Shown here piece after piece: positions 1-8,810 of a stretch of 20,492 bases of DNA; position 1 is the first letter of the stretch, and the number at the start of each line of letters is the position of its first letter. Position numbers and translations under genes: made by a program. Origin of the DNA: Pseudomonadota bacterium (GTDB lineage: Bacteria > Pseudomonadota > Alphaproteobacteria > Rhizobiales > Phreatobacteraceae); the NCBI GenBank assembly GCA_023416965.1, contig JAEZGJ010000235.1, forward strand, positions 1-20,492. Direction: 5' to 3'. A model generated the notes under the pieces. The model was not told the origin of the DNA and did not search any database. It worked only from the letters and a program-made list of their open reading frames with translations.

Positions 1-10
1 CGCTCGGCGA

Positions 11-31
11 CCTCTCCCCGCCGGGGAGAGG
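11..31. repeat. GC-rich perfect palindrome downstream of the SDR gene
   Basis: CCTCTCCCCG (11-20) and CGGGGAGAGG (22-31) are exact reverse complements around a single C. The element lies about 100 bp past the stop codon of the minus-strand SDR gene. It has no T-run, so it is not a clear intrinsic terminator. GC-rich palindromes of this kind are common as dispersed intergenic repeats in GC-rich alphaproteobacteria; membership of such a family is inference. Confidence 0.6.
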
Positions 32-110
32 TGAAGGGGAGCCTCACCGGCCGGGGAGAGGTGAAGGAGGGCCCGGCCACGCGGGGCGGGGCGAAGGCGG
101 CGCGCGGTGA
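21..110. repeat. Three tandem 30-bp units, the third degenerate
   Basis: The 17-bp core CCGGGGAGAGGTGAAGG occurs at 21-37 and again at 51-67, exactly 30 bp apart. A third copy at 81-97 matches 13 of 17 positions. The rest of each unit is less conserved. The first unit overlaps the palindrome at 11-31. The array sits between the window edge and the end of the SDR gene and carries no plausible gene. Confidence 0.6.
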
Positions 111-134
111 GGAACCGGCGCCGCCCAGCTATCC

Positions 135-923
135 TCAGACGTTCTTCGTCGCGCCGCCGTCGACGCGGATCTTCGAGCCGGTGATGTAGGCGGCCTGCTC
201 CGAGCAGAGGAAGGCGGCGGTGGCGCCGAATTCTGCCGCCGTGCCGAGGCGGCCGGCCGGGATCGTCGAGATCGACGCCGCCTGGATCTCCTCCATCGAC
301 TTGCCGGAGCGCTTCGAATTGGCCTCGTCGAGTTCCTTGATCCGGTCTGTGGCGATGCGGCCCGGCAGGATCATGTTGACCGTGACGTTGTCCTTGGCGA
401 CCTCGGTGGACAGGGTCTTCGACCAGCCCACGATGGTCGAGCGCAGGGCGTTCGAAAGGGCAAGGTTCGGGATCGGGTTCTCGACGCCGGAGGAGGCCAC
501 CGTGAGGATGCGGCCCCACTTGCGGGCGCGCATACCCGGCAGGACCTTGGCGGTGATCTGGAAGACCGGCTCCACCATGACCTTGAAGAGCTTGGCCCAT
601 TCGTCGGGAGCGACCTCGGTCGCAGGCTTGGCGGGCGGGCCGCCCGTGTTGTTCACGAGGATGTCGATCTGGCCGAGGGTCTTTTCGGCGAGCGCCACGA
701 TCTCGTCCACGGCGCCCTCCGCGCCGAGATCGGCGGCGATGCCGTAGGCCTTGCCCTTGCCGCGGGCGGTGATCGCCTCGGCATTGGCCTTGATGCGGTC
801 GGCGGTGCGGCCGACCAGCATGACGGTGGCGCCCTCCGCGGCCAGGGCTTCGGCGATGCCGAGGCCGAGGCCGCGGCTCGAGGCCAGAACGAGTGCCTTC
901 TTGTCGGACAGGCCGAAATCCAT
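135..923 (-). CDS. Divergent SDR-family oxidoreductase (FabG-like, altered active site)
   Basis: A 262-residue single-domain short-chain dehydrogenase/reductase fold. The N-terminal dinucleotide-binding stretch is ASSRGLGLG (14-22), a variant of TGxxxGxG, and NNTGG (91-95) replaces the usual NNAG. The C-terminal VDGG (254-257) is typical of FabG-like members. Catalytic Ser is present (S144), but aligning the following GWSKTL segment with FabG puts Ser157 and Arg161 where Tyr and Lys belong. This resembles a known subgroup of ketoacyl-reductase-like SDRs that departs from both the cofactor motif and the catalytic tetrad. Substrate is unknown. The start at 923 is chosen over an in-frame ATG at 956 because AAGGAGG lies just upstream of it. 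DUF1194 lies 88 bp upstream on the same strand. Confidence 0.9.
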   Translation of the reverse strand: MDFGLSDKKALVLASSRGLGLGIAEALAAEGATVMLVGRTADRIKANAEAITARGKGKAYGIAADLGAEGAVDEIVALAEKTLGQIDILVNNTGGPPAKPATEVAPDEWAKLFKVMVEPVFQITAKVLPGMRARKWGRILTVASSGVENPIPNLALSNALRSTIVGWSKTLSTEVAKDNVTVNMILPGRIATDRIKELDEANSKRSGKSMEEIQAASISTIPAGRLGTAAEFGATAAFLCSEQAAYITGSKIRVDGGATKNV

Positions 924-1011
924 GTCATCCTCCTTGGGAAACGGGCGCGCAGACAAACCCGAAGCGCGCGCCGATGCAAGAGGACGCCTCGCGGGACAGC
1001 CCGGCGCCCTG

Positions 1012-1830
1012 TCAGTTGCGCTCCCAGCGCTCCCGCCAGATGCGCTCGCCGATCAGGCAGTCCACCTTCTGGGCCTGCGCCGGCACGACCTGGGGCCCGC
1101 CCGGCAGCGGCCAGACCGGCGTCATGCCGGCAACCTCCAGGATCAGCTTGCGGCGCGTCGCGGTGACGAATTCGTCGGGCGTGGTGATCGGGATCATGAA
1201 GGAGCCGGGGCCGCCGACCACGCAGTCCTGGTAGTAGGCGTCGAGGTTGGGGATGTCGACGTAGCGGCTGTTCTGACGCGGGATCACGATGGGCAGGCCG
1301 TTGATGACGATCCCCTTGGCGAGGGCGTCATCGCGGGCGATCTCGACATGGGGGCCGTTGTTGTTGGAGCCGTCGCCGGAGACGTCGATCACACGGCGCA
1401 TCGACCTGATGCCCGATTTCTCCAGGAGGTCGACGCTCGCCTGGATGGCACCGGAGATCGAGGTGCGGAAGGCGCGGCGATAGGGTTTGGATTCGAGTTC
1501 GGCCGCGAAGGCGCGAGCGCTCTCCGGCCCGTCGATGACCCGCCAGTCGATCAGAACCTGCCGGTCGTGGTGGCCCGCCCATTCGAGATAGCTGACCGCG
1601 ATCTTGCCGATCAGGCCCTTGCGGATGGCGTCGATCACCTCCTGCGAGGTGATGGCCTTGATGTAGCCTTCGCGCTGAAGGCGCTGCTCCTCGGGGTCCA
1701 TGGAATAGGAGATGTCGACCGCCAGCACGATCTGCACGTCCACTTCGGTCGCGGCGGACCGGCCCTGGGCGCCGGCGGGAGCGGCCCATCCGAGGGCCAG
1801 GGACACGACGAGGATCAATGCACGGATCAT
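1012..1830 (-). CDS. Exported DUF1194 protein with a VWA-like fold
   Basis: A 272-residue protein with a signal peptide: MIR, a hydrophobic stretch to about residue 17, then a likely cleavage after AGA (19-21). The mature part starts like a von Willebrand factor A domain with the metal-site motif DISYS (39-43). A Thr at 123 (RTSISGAI) and the strand VIDVSGDG (147-154) fit the remaining MIDAS positions. This arrangement is characteristic of DUF1194, whose function is unknown; a periplasmic binding role is inference. The longer in-frame start at 1929 would place 33 unrelated residues before the signal peptide, so the ATG at 1830 is preferred, though its Shine-Dalgarno (GGGG) is weak. The 220-bp gap to the divergent deacetylase gene shows no convincing promoter on either strand. 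Confidence 0.85.
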   Translation of the reverse strand: MIRALILVVSLALGWAAPAGAQGRSAATEVDVQIVLAVDISYSMDPEEQRLQREGYIKAITSQEVIDAIRKGLIGKIAVSYLEWAGHHDRQVLIDWRVIDGPESARAFAAELESKPYRRAFRTSISGAIQASVDLLEKSGIRSMRRVIDVSGDGSNNNGPHVEIARDDALAKGIVINGLPIVIPRQNSRYVDIPNLDAYYQDCVVGGPGSFMIPITTPDEFVTATRRKLILEVAGMTPVWPLPGGPQVVPAQAQKVDCLIGERIWRERWERN

Positions 1831-2050
1831 GAAAAACCCCGAGCAAGAGGCCGGACCGTCATCAGCCTGACACAGGCGCAGCGAGGGGGGGAAGCATGTT
1901 TCGCCAGGTGCCAACAGCCAAACCGGCATGGGCCATCACGTTTGCGTGGGAGACCTCGGTTGCGCGCGCCGCCCCATGCTTTATTCATGGCCCCGAGGGC
2001 GGCGGCGGGGCCCGCGCGTCTCGTGACAGTGCATGGAAGGGCCGGCCGCT

Positions 2051-2980
2051 GTGACCACACTCGTCATCTCCCATGCCAAGTGCCTCGAGCACCAGACGCC
2101 GTTCGGCCATCCCGAGCGCCCCGACCGGCTGCGCATGATCACCCACGTTCTGGAGCACGAGCGCTTCGCTGATCTGGCCCGTGACGAGGCGCCGGAGGCC
2201 TCGGTCGAAGCCATCGTGCGCGTCCACCCGCCGGAATTCGTCGACAAGCTGGTGAACGCGACGCCCTTCGTCGGTCTCGTCCACGTCGACGGCGACACGA
2301 CCCTGTCGCCCGGCTCCTACGAGGCGGCGCTGCGCTCGGCCGGCGGTGCGGTCTTCGCGGTGGACGAGGTGATGACGGGCAAGGTCAGCAACGCCTTCGT
2401 GGCGACGCGGCCGCCCGGCCACCACGCTGAGACGGCCACCGCCATGGGCTTCTGCCTGTTCAACAACGTCGCGATCGCCGCCCGCCACGCCCAGGCGAAA
2501 TATGGCGCGACCCGCGTCGCCATCATGGATTTCGACGTCCACCACGGCAACGGCACCCAGGACATCTTCTGGTCCGACCCCTCGGTCATGTACCTGTCGA
2601 CCCACGAGATGCCGCTCTATCCCGGCACCGGCGCGCTGAACGAGACCGGCGCCCACAACCAGATCGTCAATGCGCCGCTGCGCGCCGGCGACGGCGGGGA
2701 TGCCTTCCGCGAGGCCTTCGACACGGTGATCCTGCCGCGCATGCGCGGCTTCAAGCCAGACCTCGTGCTGATCTCGGCCGGCTTCGATGCCCATGAGCGC
2801 GACCCGCTGGCCAACATCAACCTGACGGAAGCCGATTTCGCCTGGGCCACCAAGCGGATGATGGAGGTGGCGGACGAGACCTGCTCGGGCCGGGTCGTCT
2901 CGGTGCTTGAGGGCGGCTACGATCTGGAGGGCCTCGGCCGTTCCGTCGGCGCCCATGTCATGGCATTGATGCGCGGCTGA
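2051..2980 (+). CDS. Histone deacetylase family protein (class II-like amidohydrolase)
   Basis: A 309-residue zinc-dependent deacetylase of the arginase/deacetylase superfamily, related to bacterial HDAH, acetylpolyamine amidohydrolases and AcuC. Visible active-site parts are the HPERPDR motif (20-26), the His pair in RPPGHHAE (H124, H125), the zinc ligands D162 and H164 in DFDVHHGNG, D246 in SAGFD, and the GGY tyrosine (Y290). All catalytic residues are intact, so it should be an active deacylase; whether the substrate is a protein, polyamine or small amide cannot be read. I chose GTG at 2051 because GGAAGG lies 10 bp before it and family members usually begin MTTL...; an ATG at 2033 would add six residues. 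It is followed after 24 bp by xseB, an arrangement seen in other Rhizobiales. Confidence 0.92.
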   Translation: MTTLVISHAKCLEHQTPFGHPERPDRLRMITHVLEHERFADLARDEAPEASVEAIVRVHPPEFVDKLVNATPFVGLVHVDGDTTLSPGSYEAALRSAGGAVFAVDEVMTGKVSNAFVATRPPGHHAETATAMGFCLFNNVAIAARHAQAKYGATRVAIMDFDVHHGNGTQDIFWSDPSVMYLSTHEMPLYPGTGALNETGAHNQIVNAPLRAGDGGDAFREAFDTVILPRMRGFKPDLVLISAGFDAHERDPLANINLTEADFAWATKRMMEVADETCSGRVVSVLEGGYDLEGLGRSVGAHVMALMRG

Positions 2981-3004
2981 CCCAAGCCGATTCCCGGAGT
3001 GCCC

Positions 3005-3265
3005 ATGAGCGACACCAACGCCGCCCCCCATGCCGATGTCGCGGCCCTCTCCTTCGAGAAGGCGATGGGCGAGCTCGAGCAGATCGTCCAGAAGCTCGAG
3101 GGCGGCAACGTGCCGCTCGAGGATTCCATCGCGATCTACGAGCGCGGCGAGGCCCTGAAGAAGCGCTGCGAGGCGCTGCTGCGCGACGCCGAGGCGCGGG
3201 TCCAGAAGATCACGCTCGCCGCCGACGGCTCGCCGACGGGAACGACGCCGCTCGATCCGGGCTGA
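3005..3265 (+). CDS. xseB: Exodeoxyribonuclease VII small subunit
   Basis: An 86-residue protein with the compact XseB helical hairpin: SFEKAMGELEQIVQKLEGG followed by PLEDSIAIYERGEALKKRC. The large subunit XseA degrades single-stranded DNA to oligonucleotides, and XseB is the accessory subunit bound in several copies. The ATG at 3005 follows GGAG (2996-2999) by 5 bp; an in-frame GTG at 2999 is too close to that site. The gene probably shares a transcript with the deacetylase gene 24 bp upstream. It converges on the DUF2147 gene with only 6 bp between stop codons, so there is no room for a separate terminator. xseA is not in the window. Confidence 0.95.
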   Translation: MSDTNAAPHADVAALSFEKAMGELEQIVQKLEGGNVPLEDSIAIYERGEALKKRCEALLRDAEARVQKITLAADGSPTGTTPLDPG

Positions 3266-3271
3266 CCGCGC

Positions 3272-3643
3272 TCAGCGCGCCGCCGTCCAGGTCACCTCCC
3301 GGCACAGGACCCGGCCGAGGATGCAGCCGCGTGTGCTCAGTCGGTCGCCGCTGGTGGTGATGACGATCGTGTAGGTGCGGCCGCGCTTCGGGTCGAAGGC
3401 GGTGCCGCCGAACTTGCCCTGGCCCTCCGGCGCCAGCGTCATGACGAGCCGGTCTCCCACCTCCTCGCCGGAACTGGTGTCTCCGATCCACAGATTGGTG
3501 GCGCAGACCTTGTCGCCGCAGGGCGCGATGCGCACCCGCGCATTGCCGTCTCCCCGCAGCCATGTGCCTTCGATCGCCTGTGCGCCCGACATGCCGGCAG
3601 CGAGAAGAGCCGCGGCCGCCAGAGCCGACTTCAACACCCTCAT
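3272..3643 (-). CDS. Exported DUF2147-type protein
   Basis: A 123-residue protein with a clear signal peptide (MRVLKS, hydrophobic 7-17, AQA at 21-23). The mature part of about 100 residues has the pattern GTWLRGDGNARVRIAPC and KVCATNLWIG seen in DUF2147 proteins, small periplasmic or outer-membrane-associated beta-rich proteins of unknown role. There are four Cys in the mature part (42, 47, 107, 114), which could form disulfides in the periplasm (inference). Start supported by GGAG 9 bp upstream. It converges on xseB and lies downstream of the chemotaxis receptor gene on the same strand, separated by 102 bp that contain two CCCGCAGG direct repeats (3709-3716, 3723-3730). Confidence 0.82.
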   Translation of the reverse strand: MRVLKSALAAAALLAAGMSGAQAIEGTWLRGDGNARVRIAPCGDKVCATNLWIGDTSSGEEVGDRLVMTLAPEGQGKFGGTAFDPKRGRTYTIVITTSGDRLSTRGCILGRVLCREVTWTAAR

Positions 3644-3745
3644 GGAACATCTCCGCCGATGGTCACGATGGGGAAAGTACGGTCGGGCGGCCGATCTGGT
3701 TCCCTGCCCCCGCAGGAAAATGCCCGCAGGGGAAGGAGGGAGGCC

Positions 3746-5443
3746 TCAGGCCGCGCGGACTGCGGCGAGGAACGTGTCGACCTGCGCCTTCAGCCGGCTG
3801 CCCTGCATGGAGAGCTCCTGCGACGCGGCCAGCACCTGTGCGGAGGCGGAGCCCGTCTCTACGGCCCCCTGGTTGACCTCGACGATCGACTGCGCGACCT
3901 CGCCGGTCCCCCGCGCGGCCTCCTGGACGTTGCGGGAGATCTCGTGCGTCGCCGCACCCTGTTCCTCCACTGCGGCAGCGATGGAGTTGGCGATCTCCGC
4001 CACTTCGATGATGGCCGTGCCGATGGACTGGATCGAGGCGGCGGCCTCGCGCGTCGCTGTCTGCATGGCGGCGATCTGCGTGCCGATGGCTTCGGTCGCC
4101 TTGGCGGTCTGGCCGGCCAGCGCCTTCACTTCGGAGGCGACGACGGCAAAGCCCTTGCCGGCCTCTCCGGCACGGGCCGCCTCGATCGTGGCGTTGAGCG
4201 CGAGCAGGTTGGTCTGCTCTGCGACCGCGGTGATGAGCTTGACCACGTCGCCGATGCGGCCGGCGGCGTCGAGGAGCTCGGCGACCTTGCCGTCGGTCGA
4301 CTTGACCTCCTCGACCGCCATCCGCGTCTTCTCGGTCGAGTGCTGGACCTGCCGGGCAATCTCGCCGATCGAGGAGCTCATCTCGTCGGTGGCTGCGGCA
4401 ACGGCCTGGACATTGCCCGAGGCCTGCTCCGACGCCGCCGCCACCATTCCGGACTTGCCCTGCGTCGTTTCCGCCGTGCTCGTCAGCGTGGTCGCGGCAG
4501 CCTCGAGTTCCGCGGAAGCCGCCGTGACGGTGGCCACCACGTCGCTGACCGACCTCTCGAAATCGCCCACCGCAGTGGCGATCATCGTCGCGCGGCGCTC
4601 CTTGGCGGCCCGCTCCCCCTCCTGCTCGGCGGCGAGGCGGCGGCTCTCGACGAGATTGGCCTTGAAGGTCTCGAGAGCCTCGGCGAGCTTGCCCACCTCG
4701 TCCCGCTGACCGAGCGCCGGCACCACCACCGCGACGTCGCCGGCCGCGACGCGGCCCATTGCGGCCGTCATGGCCGAGAGGGGCCGGGTGATGAATCCGA
4801 CAACGATCCAGGCGGCGAGGCCAAGGCTCAGCAGCCCGCCGGCGACCAGGACGAGGACCATGGTCCAGGTGCCGCGAGACAGCGCAGCCTCGACTGCCTT
4901 CATCGCCTCCTGCTGCCGGGCGATGGCGCGATCCTCGACGCCGCGGATCAGTTCACGAACCTCACCGATCATCCCGGCCAGACCGAAAGCGACCTTGCCG
5001 GCCTCGTCGAACTGGCCGGCCCGCGAGAGCTGGAAGACGGGCTGTGATCGCGTCTCGTAATCCGTGACGAGGGTGCGCATGCGCGCGATGTCGTTGCGGC
5101 CGGTGGACGTGCGGGAGCCTGCCTCCAACTGGTCGAGGCGCCTGCGGAAGCGGGCGACCTCGTCGACGGCTGCCTTTTCGAAGGCGCTCCGCTGTTCCGG
5201 TGTCAGTTCCAGCGGCAGGAACTCGACGGCACGCGCATAGGAGAGGAGGTTGGCAGTGGCTCGGCCCGCCTGTTGCACCCGAAGGCCCGCTGCCTCCACT
5301 TCCTTCTCGGCGGTGTGGAAGGTGCCGTAGCTCCAGAGAGCCGTCAGGGCCACCGTCAGCGCGGTTGCCAGGAGGAGGCCGAGGGCCGCGAAGATCTTGG
5401 GGGCGATACGGGTGTTGCGCAGGAAGTCTAGCATGAGGAGCAT
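3746..5443 (-). CDS. Methyl-accepting chemotaxis protein
   Basis: A 565-residue transmembrane chemoreceptor. TM1 is about 17-39. The periplasmic segment of about 150 residues is helical and charged, as in four-helix-bundle sensors. TM2 is about 192-216, HAMP about 217-270, and the cytoplasmic coiled-coil signalling domain runs to the end. The conserved hairpin tip (about 403-430, with EQTNLLALNATIEAARAGE) binds CheA and CheW. Glu/Gln-rich heptads on both arms, for example ASEQASGN and EEQGAATHEI, are probable methylation regions. There is no C-terminal CheR-binding pentapeptide, and no che genes are nearby, so it probably works as an orphan receptor. The ligand is unknown. Coordinates use the longest start; ATG at 5434, preceded by GGTGGA, is equally possible. 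Confidence 0.95.
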   Translation of the reverse strand: MLLMLDFLRNTRIAPKIFAALGLLLATALTVALTALWSYGTFHTAEKEVEAAGLRVQQAGRATANLLSYARAVEFLPLELTPEQRSAFEKAAVDEVARFRRRLDQLEAGSRTSTGRNDIARMRTLVTDYETRSQPVFQLSRAGQFDEAGKVAFGLAGMIGEVRELIRGVEDRAIARQQEAMKAVEAALSRGTWTMVLVLVAGGLLSLGLAAWIVVGFITRPLSAMTAAMGRVAAGDVAVVVPALGQRDEVGKLAEALETFKANLVESRRLAAEQEGERAAKERRATMIATAVGDFERSVSDVVATVTAASAELEAAATTLTSTAETTQGKSGMVAAASEQASGNVQAVAAATDEMSSSIGEIARQVQHSTEKTRMAVEEVKSTDGKVAELLDAAGRIGDVVKLITAVAEQTNLLALNATIEAARAGEAGKGFAVVASEVKALAGQTAKATEAIGTQIAAMQTATREAAASIQSIGTAIIEVAEIANSIAAAVEEQGAATHEISRNVQEAARGTGEVAQSIVEVNQGAVETGSASAQVLAASQELSMQGSRLKAQVDTFLAAVRAA

Positions 5444-5732
5444 CCACCGCTGTCCATGGGGAACGGCAGGAGGAAGCGCTCAGAACGTTAACGGATTACC
5501 ATAGGGAAGGTGGGGTGTGCGTCGGCTGAAGGGATAAATTTCTCTGCATCGCCGGCTGTCTCATTCCGCTGCTGAATGTAGCAAACGCGGTGCAGCCGCG
5601 GGTTGAGTCGCGCCGACGGCGCCATATCGGACGCCGATACGGAAGCGTCCCGCAGGCCAGGAAGAAGGGCGGGGCGTCGACGTGGATCGTCACCCGCCGG
5701 CCGACGAGGTGGTGGTCTCCCTGTCGTGCCCC
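5444..5732. other. Divergent intergenic region between the chemoreceptor and miaB
   Basis: This gap is less GC-rich than its neighbours, especially around 5500-5590. It contains a perfect palindrome TATCGG-ACG-CCGATA at 5625-5639, which is operator-like. No convincing promoter for the chemoreceptor could be read on the minus strand. A 65-codon open frame on the minus strand (5496-5693) has no Shine-Dalgarno and no recognisable protein pattern, so it is not called. Confidence 0.5.
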
Positions 5733-5761
5733 TTAACGCCCCCGGCCGAACCCGCTATAGC
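5733..5761 (+). promoter_or_regulatory. Candidate sigma-70-type promoter for miaB
   Basis: TTAACG (5733-5738) and TATAGC (5756-5761) are 17 bp apart and each match four of six consensus bases. The predicted 5' leader would be about 15 nt. GGAG at 5772-5775 sits 6 bp before the miaB ATG. Confidence 0.45.
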
Positions 5762-5781
5762 TCCGCCCTCCGGAGCCCCTG

Positions 5782-7179
<1,398 letters not shown>

Positions 7180-7212
7180 GTGGTCTTCACCCAGGACAAG
7201 AGGACGGCGCGG

Positions 7213-8298
7213 TTGAAAAATTCCAGCGGGGGCGGCTTCGGCCCGGACAGCGGACGCAACATTCCCTGGCTTGCGGCCGACCATGACGGGGCAGAGGCAG
7301 AGATCACCCTCTCCTTCGACGACAACCGCCTCGCCAGCCGCCTCTTCGGCCAGTACGACCAGAACCTGGCCTTCCTGGAAAAGCGCCTCGGCATCCGTGC
7401 CACCGCCCGCGGCAATCTCGTCAATCTCGTCGGCCCGGCCGATCCCTGCGAGCAGGCCAAGATCGTGCTCGAGAACCTCTATGCGCGGCTGAAGAGCGGC
7501 CACGACGTCACGCTCGGTGACGTCGACGGGGCCATCCGCATGACGACGTCCCAAGGGTCCCTCTTCGAGCCCGACGGGGCCCCCCGCCTCGGCCACGAGG
7601 AGATCGTCACCCGCAAGCGCACCGTGCGCGCCCGCACGCCCGCGCAGGATTCCTACATTCGCGCCCTCAAGCGCCACGAACTCGTCTTCGGCATCGGCCC
7701 GGCCGGCACCGGCAAGACCTGGCTCGCCGTCGCCCAGGCCGTGGCCCTGCTCGACAAGGGCATGGTCGACCGGCTCATCCTGACCCGCCCGGCCGTCGAG
7801 GCCGGCGAGCGGCTCGGCTTCCTGCCCGGCGACCTCAAGGAGAAGGTCGACCCCAATCACCGGCCGATCTACGACGCGCTCTACGACCTGATGGACGCGC
7901 CGCGGGTCGAGCGCGGCATGCAGTCCGGCATGATCGAGATCGCCCCGCTCGCCTTCATGCGCGGTCGCACGCTGACCAACGCCGTCGTCATCCTCGACGA
8001 GGCGCAGAACACCACCTCCATGCAGATGAAGATGTTCCTCACCCGCCTGGGCGAGAACTCGCGCATGATCATCACCGGCGACCCCAGCCAGGTCGACCTG
8101 CCGCCGGGCATGAAGTCCGGCCTGTCGGAGGCCCTCGACCTCCTCGACAATGTCGAGGGCATCGCCCAGAGCTACTTCACCGAGGACGACGTGGTCCGCC
8201 ACGAACTCGTCGGCCGCATCGTGCGGGCCTACGAGGCGGCGACGCGGGCGGGCGACCATTCGGCGCCCCACCAGCCGCGCCGCATGCGCCAGCCATGA
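7213..8298 (+). CDS. phoH: PhoH-family ATPase
   Basis: A 361-residue PhoH-like protein: an N-terminal KH-like part (IRATARGNLVNLVGP) followed by a P-loop ATPase with Walker A GPAGTGKT (162-169) and Walker B VVILDEAQ (258-265). PhoH proteins are predicted RNA-associated ATPases; the constant pairing with ybeY suggests a role in rRNA or RNA quality control (inference). TTG at 7213 is chosen because GAGGA (7200-7204) lies 8 bp upstream and the leader length before the ITLSFDDN strand then fits relatives. A GTG at 7180, directly after the miaB stop, is open in frame and would add 11 residues but has no Shine-Dalgarno. The stop overlaps the ybeY start (ATGA), so translation is probably coupled. 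Confidence 0.94.
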   Translation: MKNSSGGGFGPDSGRNIPWLAADHDGAEAEITLSFDDNRLASRLFGQYDQNLAFLEKRLGIRATARGNLVNLVGPADPCEQAKIVLENLYARLKSGHDVTLGDVDGAIRMTTSQGSLFEPDGAPRLGHEEIVTRKRTVRARTPAQDSYIRALKRHELVFGIGPAGTGKTWLAVAQAVALLDKGMVDRLILTRPAVEAGERLGFLPGDLKEKVDPNHRPIYDALYDLMDAPRVERGMQSGMIEIAPLAFMRGRTLTNAVVILDEAQNTTSMQMKMFLTRLGENSRMIITGDPSQVDLPPGMKSGLSEALDLLDNVEGIAQSYFTEDDVVRHELVGRIVRAYEAATRAGDHSAPHQPRRMRQP

Positions 8299-8810
8299 CC
8301 GCCGGCCAGGCCGACGAGGCCGGGATCCAGACGGAGATCGCCGTCCTCTCCGACCTCTGGGACGCCATCCCGGAGGCGGAGGCGATCGTGCGGCGGGCCG
8401 TCGGTGCGGTGGTCGCCCGCGATGGTGTCACCATTCCCGCCGATGCGGAGCTGTCGGTGGCCCTCGCCGACGACGCCATGGTCCAGCGGCTGAACCGCGA
8501 GTACCGATCCAAGGACAAGCCGACCAACGTCCTGTCCTTCCCGGCGGCGCACGGGCCCCTGCTCGGCGACGTGGTTGTGGCCTACCAGACCCTGGTGCGC
8601 GAGGCCGGGGAAGAGGGGCTTGCGCCAGCCGATCACCTGACCCACTTGACGATCCACGGCCTGCTGCATCTTTTAGGCTATGATCACGAGACCGAGGCGG
8701 ATGCCGTGGCGATGGAGGCGATGGAGACTTCCATTCTCGCGGGCCTCGGAATCAGCGATCCCCACGCGACCGGGCGGATGATGCCCGACGGACCCCATGC
8801 CCGACCCTAG
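8295..8810 (+). CDS. ybeY: Endoribonuclease YbeY, rRNA maturation factor
   Basis: A 171-residue single-domain metalloprotein. The zinc-site motif HGLLHLLGYDH gives H121, H125 and H131, preceded by NREYRSKDKPTNVLSFP (67-83), the other family signature. YbeY acts in 16S rRNA 3' maturation and ribosome quality control. The ATG overlaps the phoH stop by 4 nt and has no strong Shine-Dalgarno, consistent with translational coupling. The last 14 nt overlap the start of the next gene in a different frame. The C-terminal 15 residues beyond LGISDPH are not conserved in appearance and may exist mainly because of that overlap. Confidence 0.96.
   Translation: MTAGQADEAGIQTEIAVLSDLWDAIPEAEAIVRRAVGAVVARDGVTIPADAELSVALADDAMVQRLNREYRSKDKPTNVLSFPAAHGPLLGDVVVAYQTLVREAGEEGLAPADHLTHLTIHGLLHLLGYDHETEADAVAMEAMETSILAGLGISDPHATGRMMPDGPHARP

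Noticed and set aside
21..110. CRISPR array
   Set aside because: The units are tandem with no unique spacers, only three copies exist, and no cas gene is near.
5496..5693. A 65-codon minus-strand gene in the chemoreceptor-miaB gap
   Set aside because: No Shine-Dalgarno, no recognisable protein features, and it overlaps the palindrome and likely control sequences.
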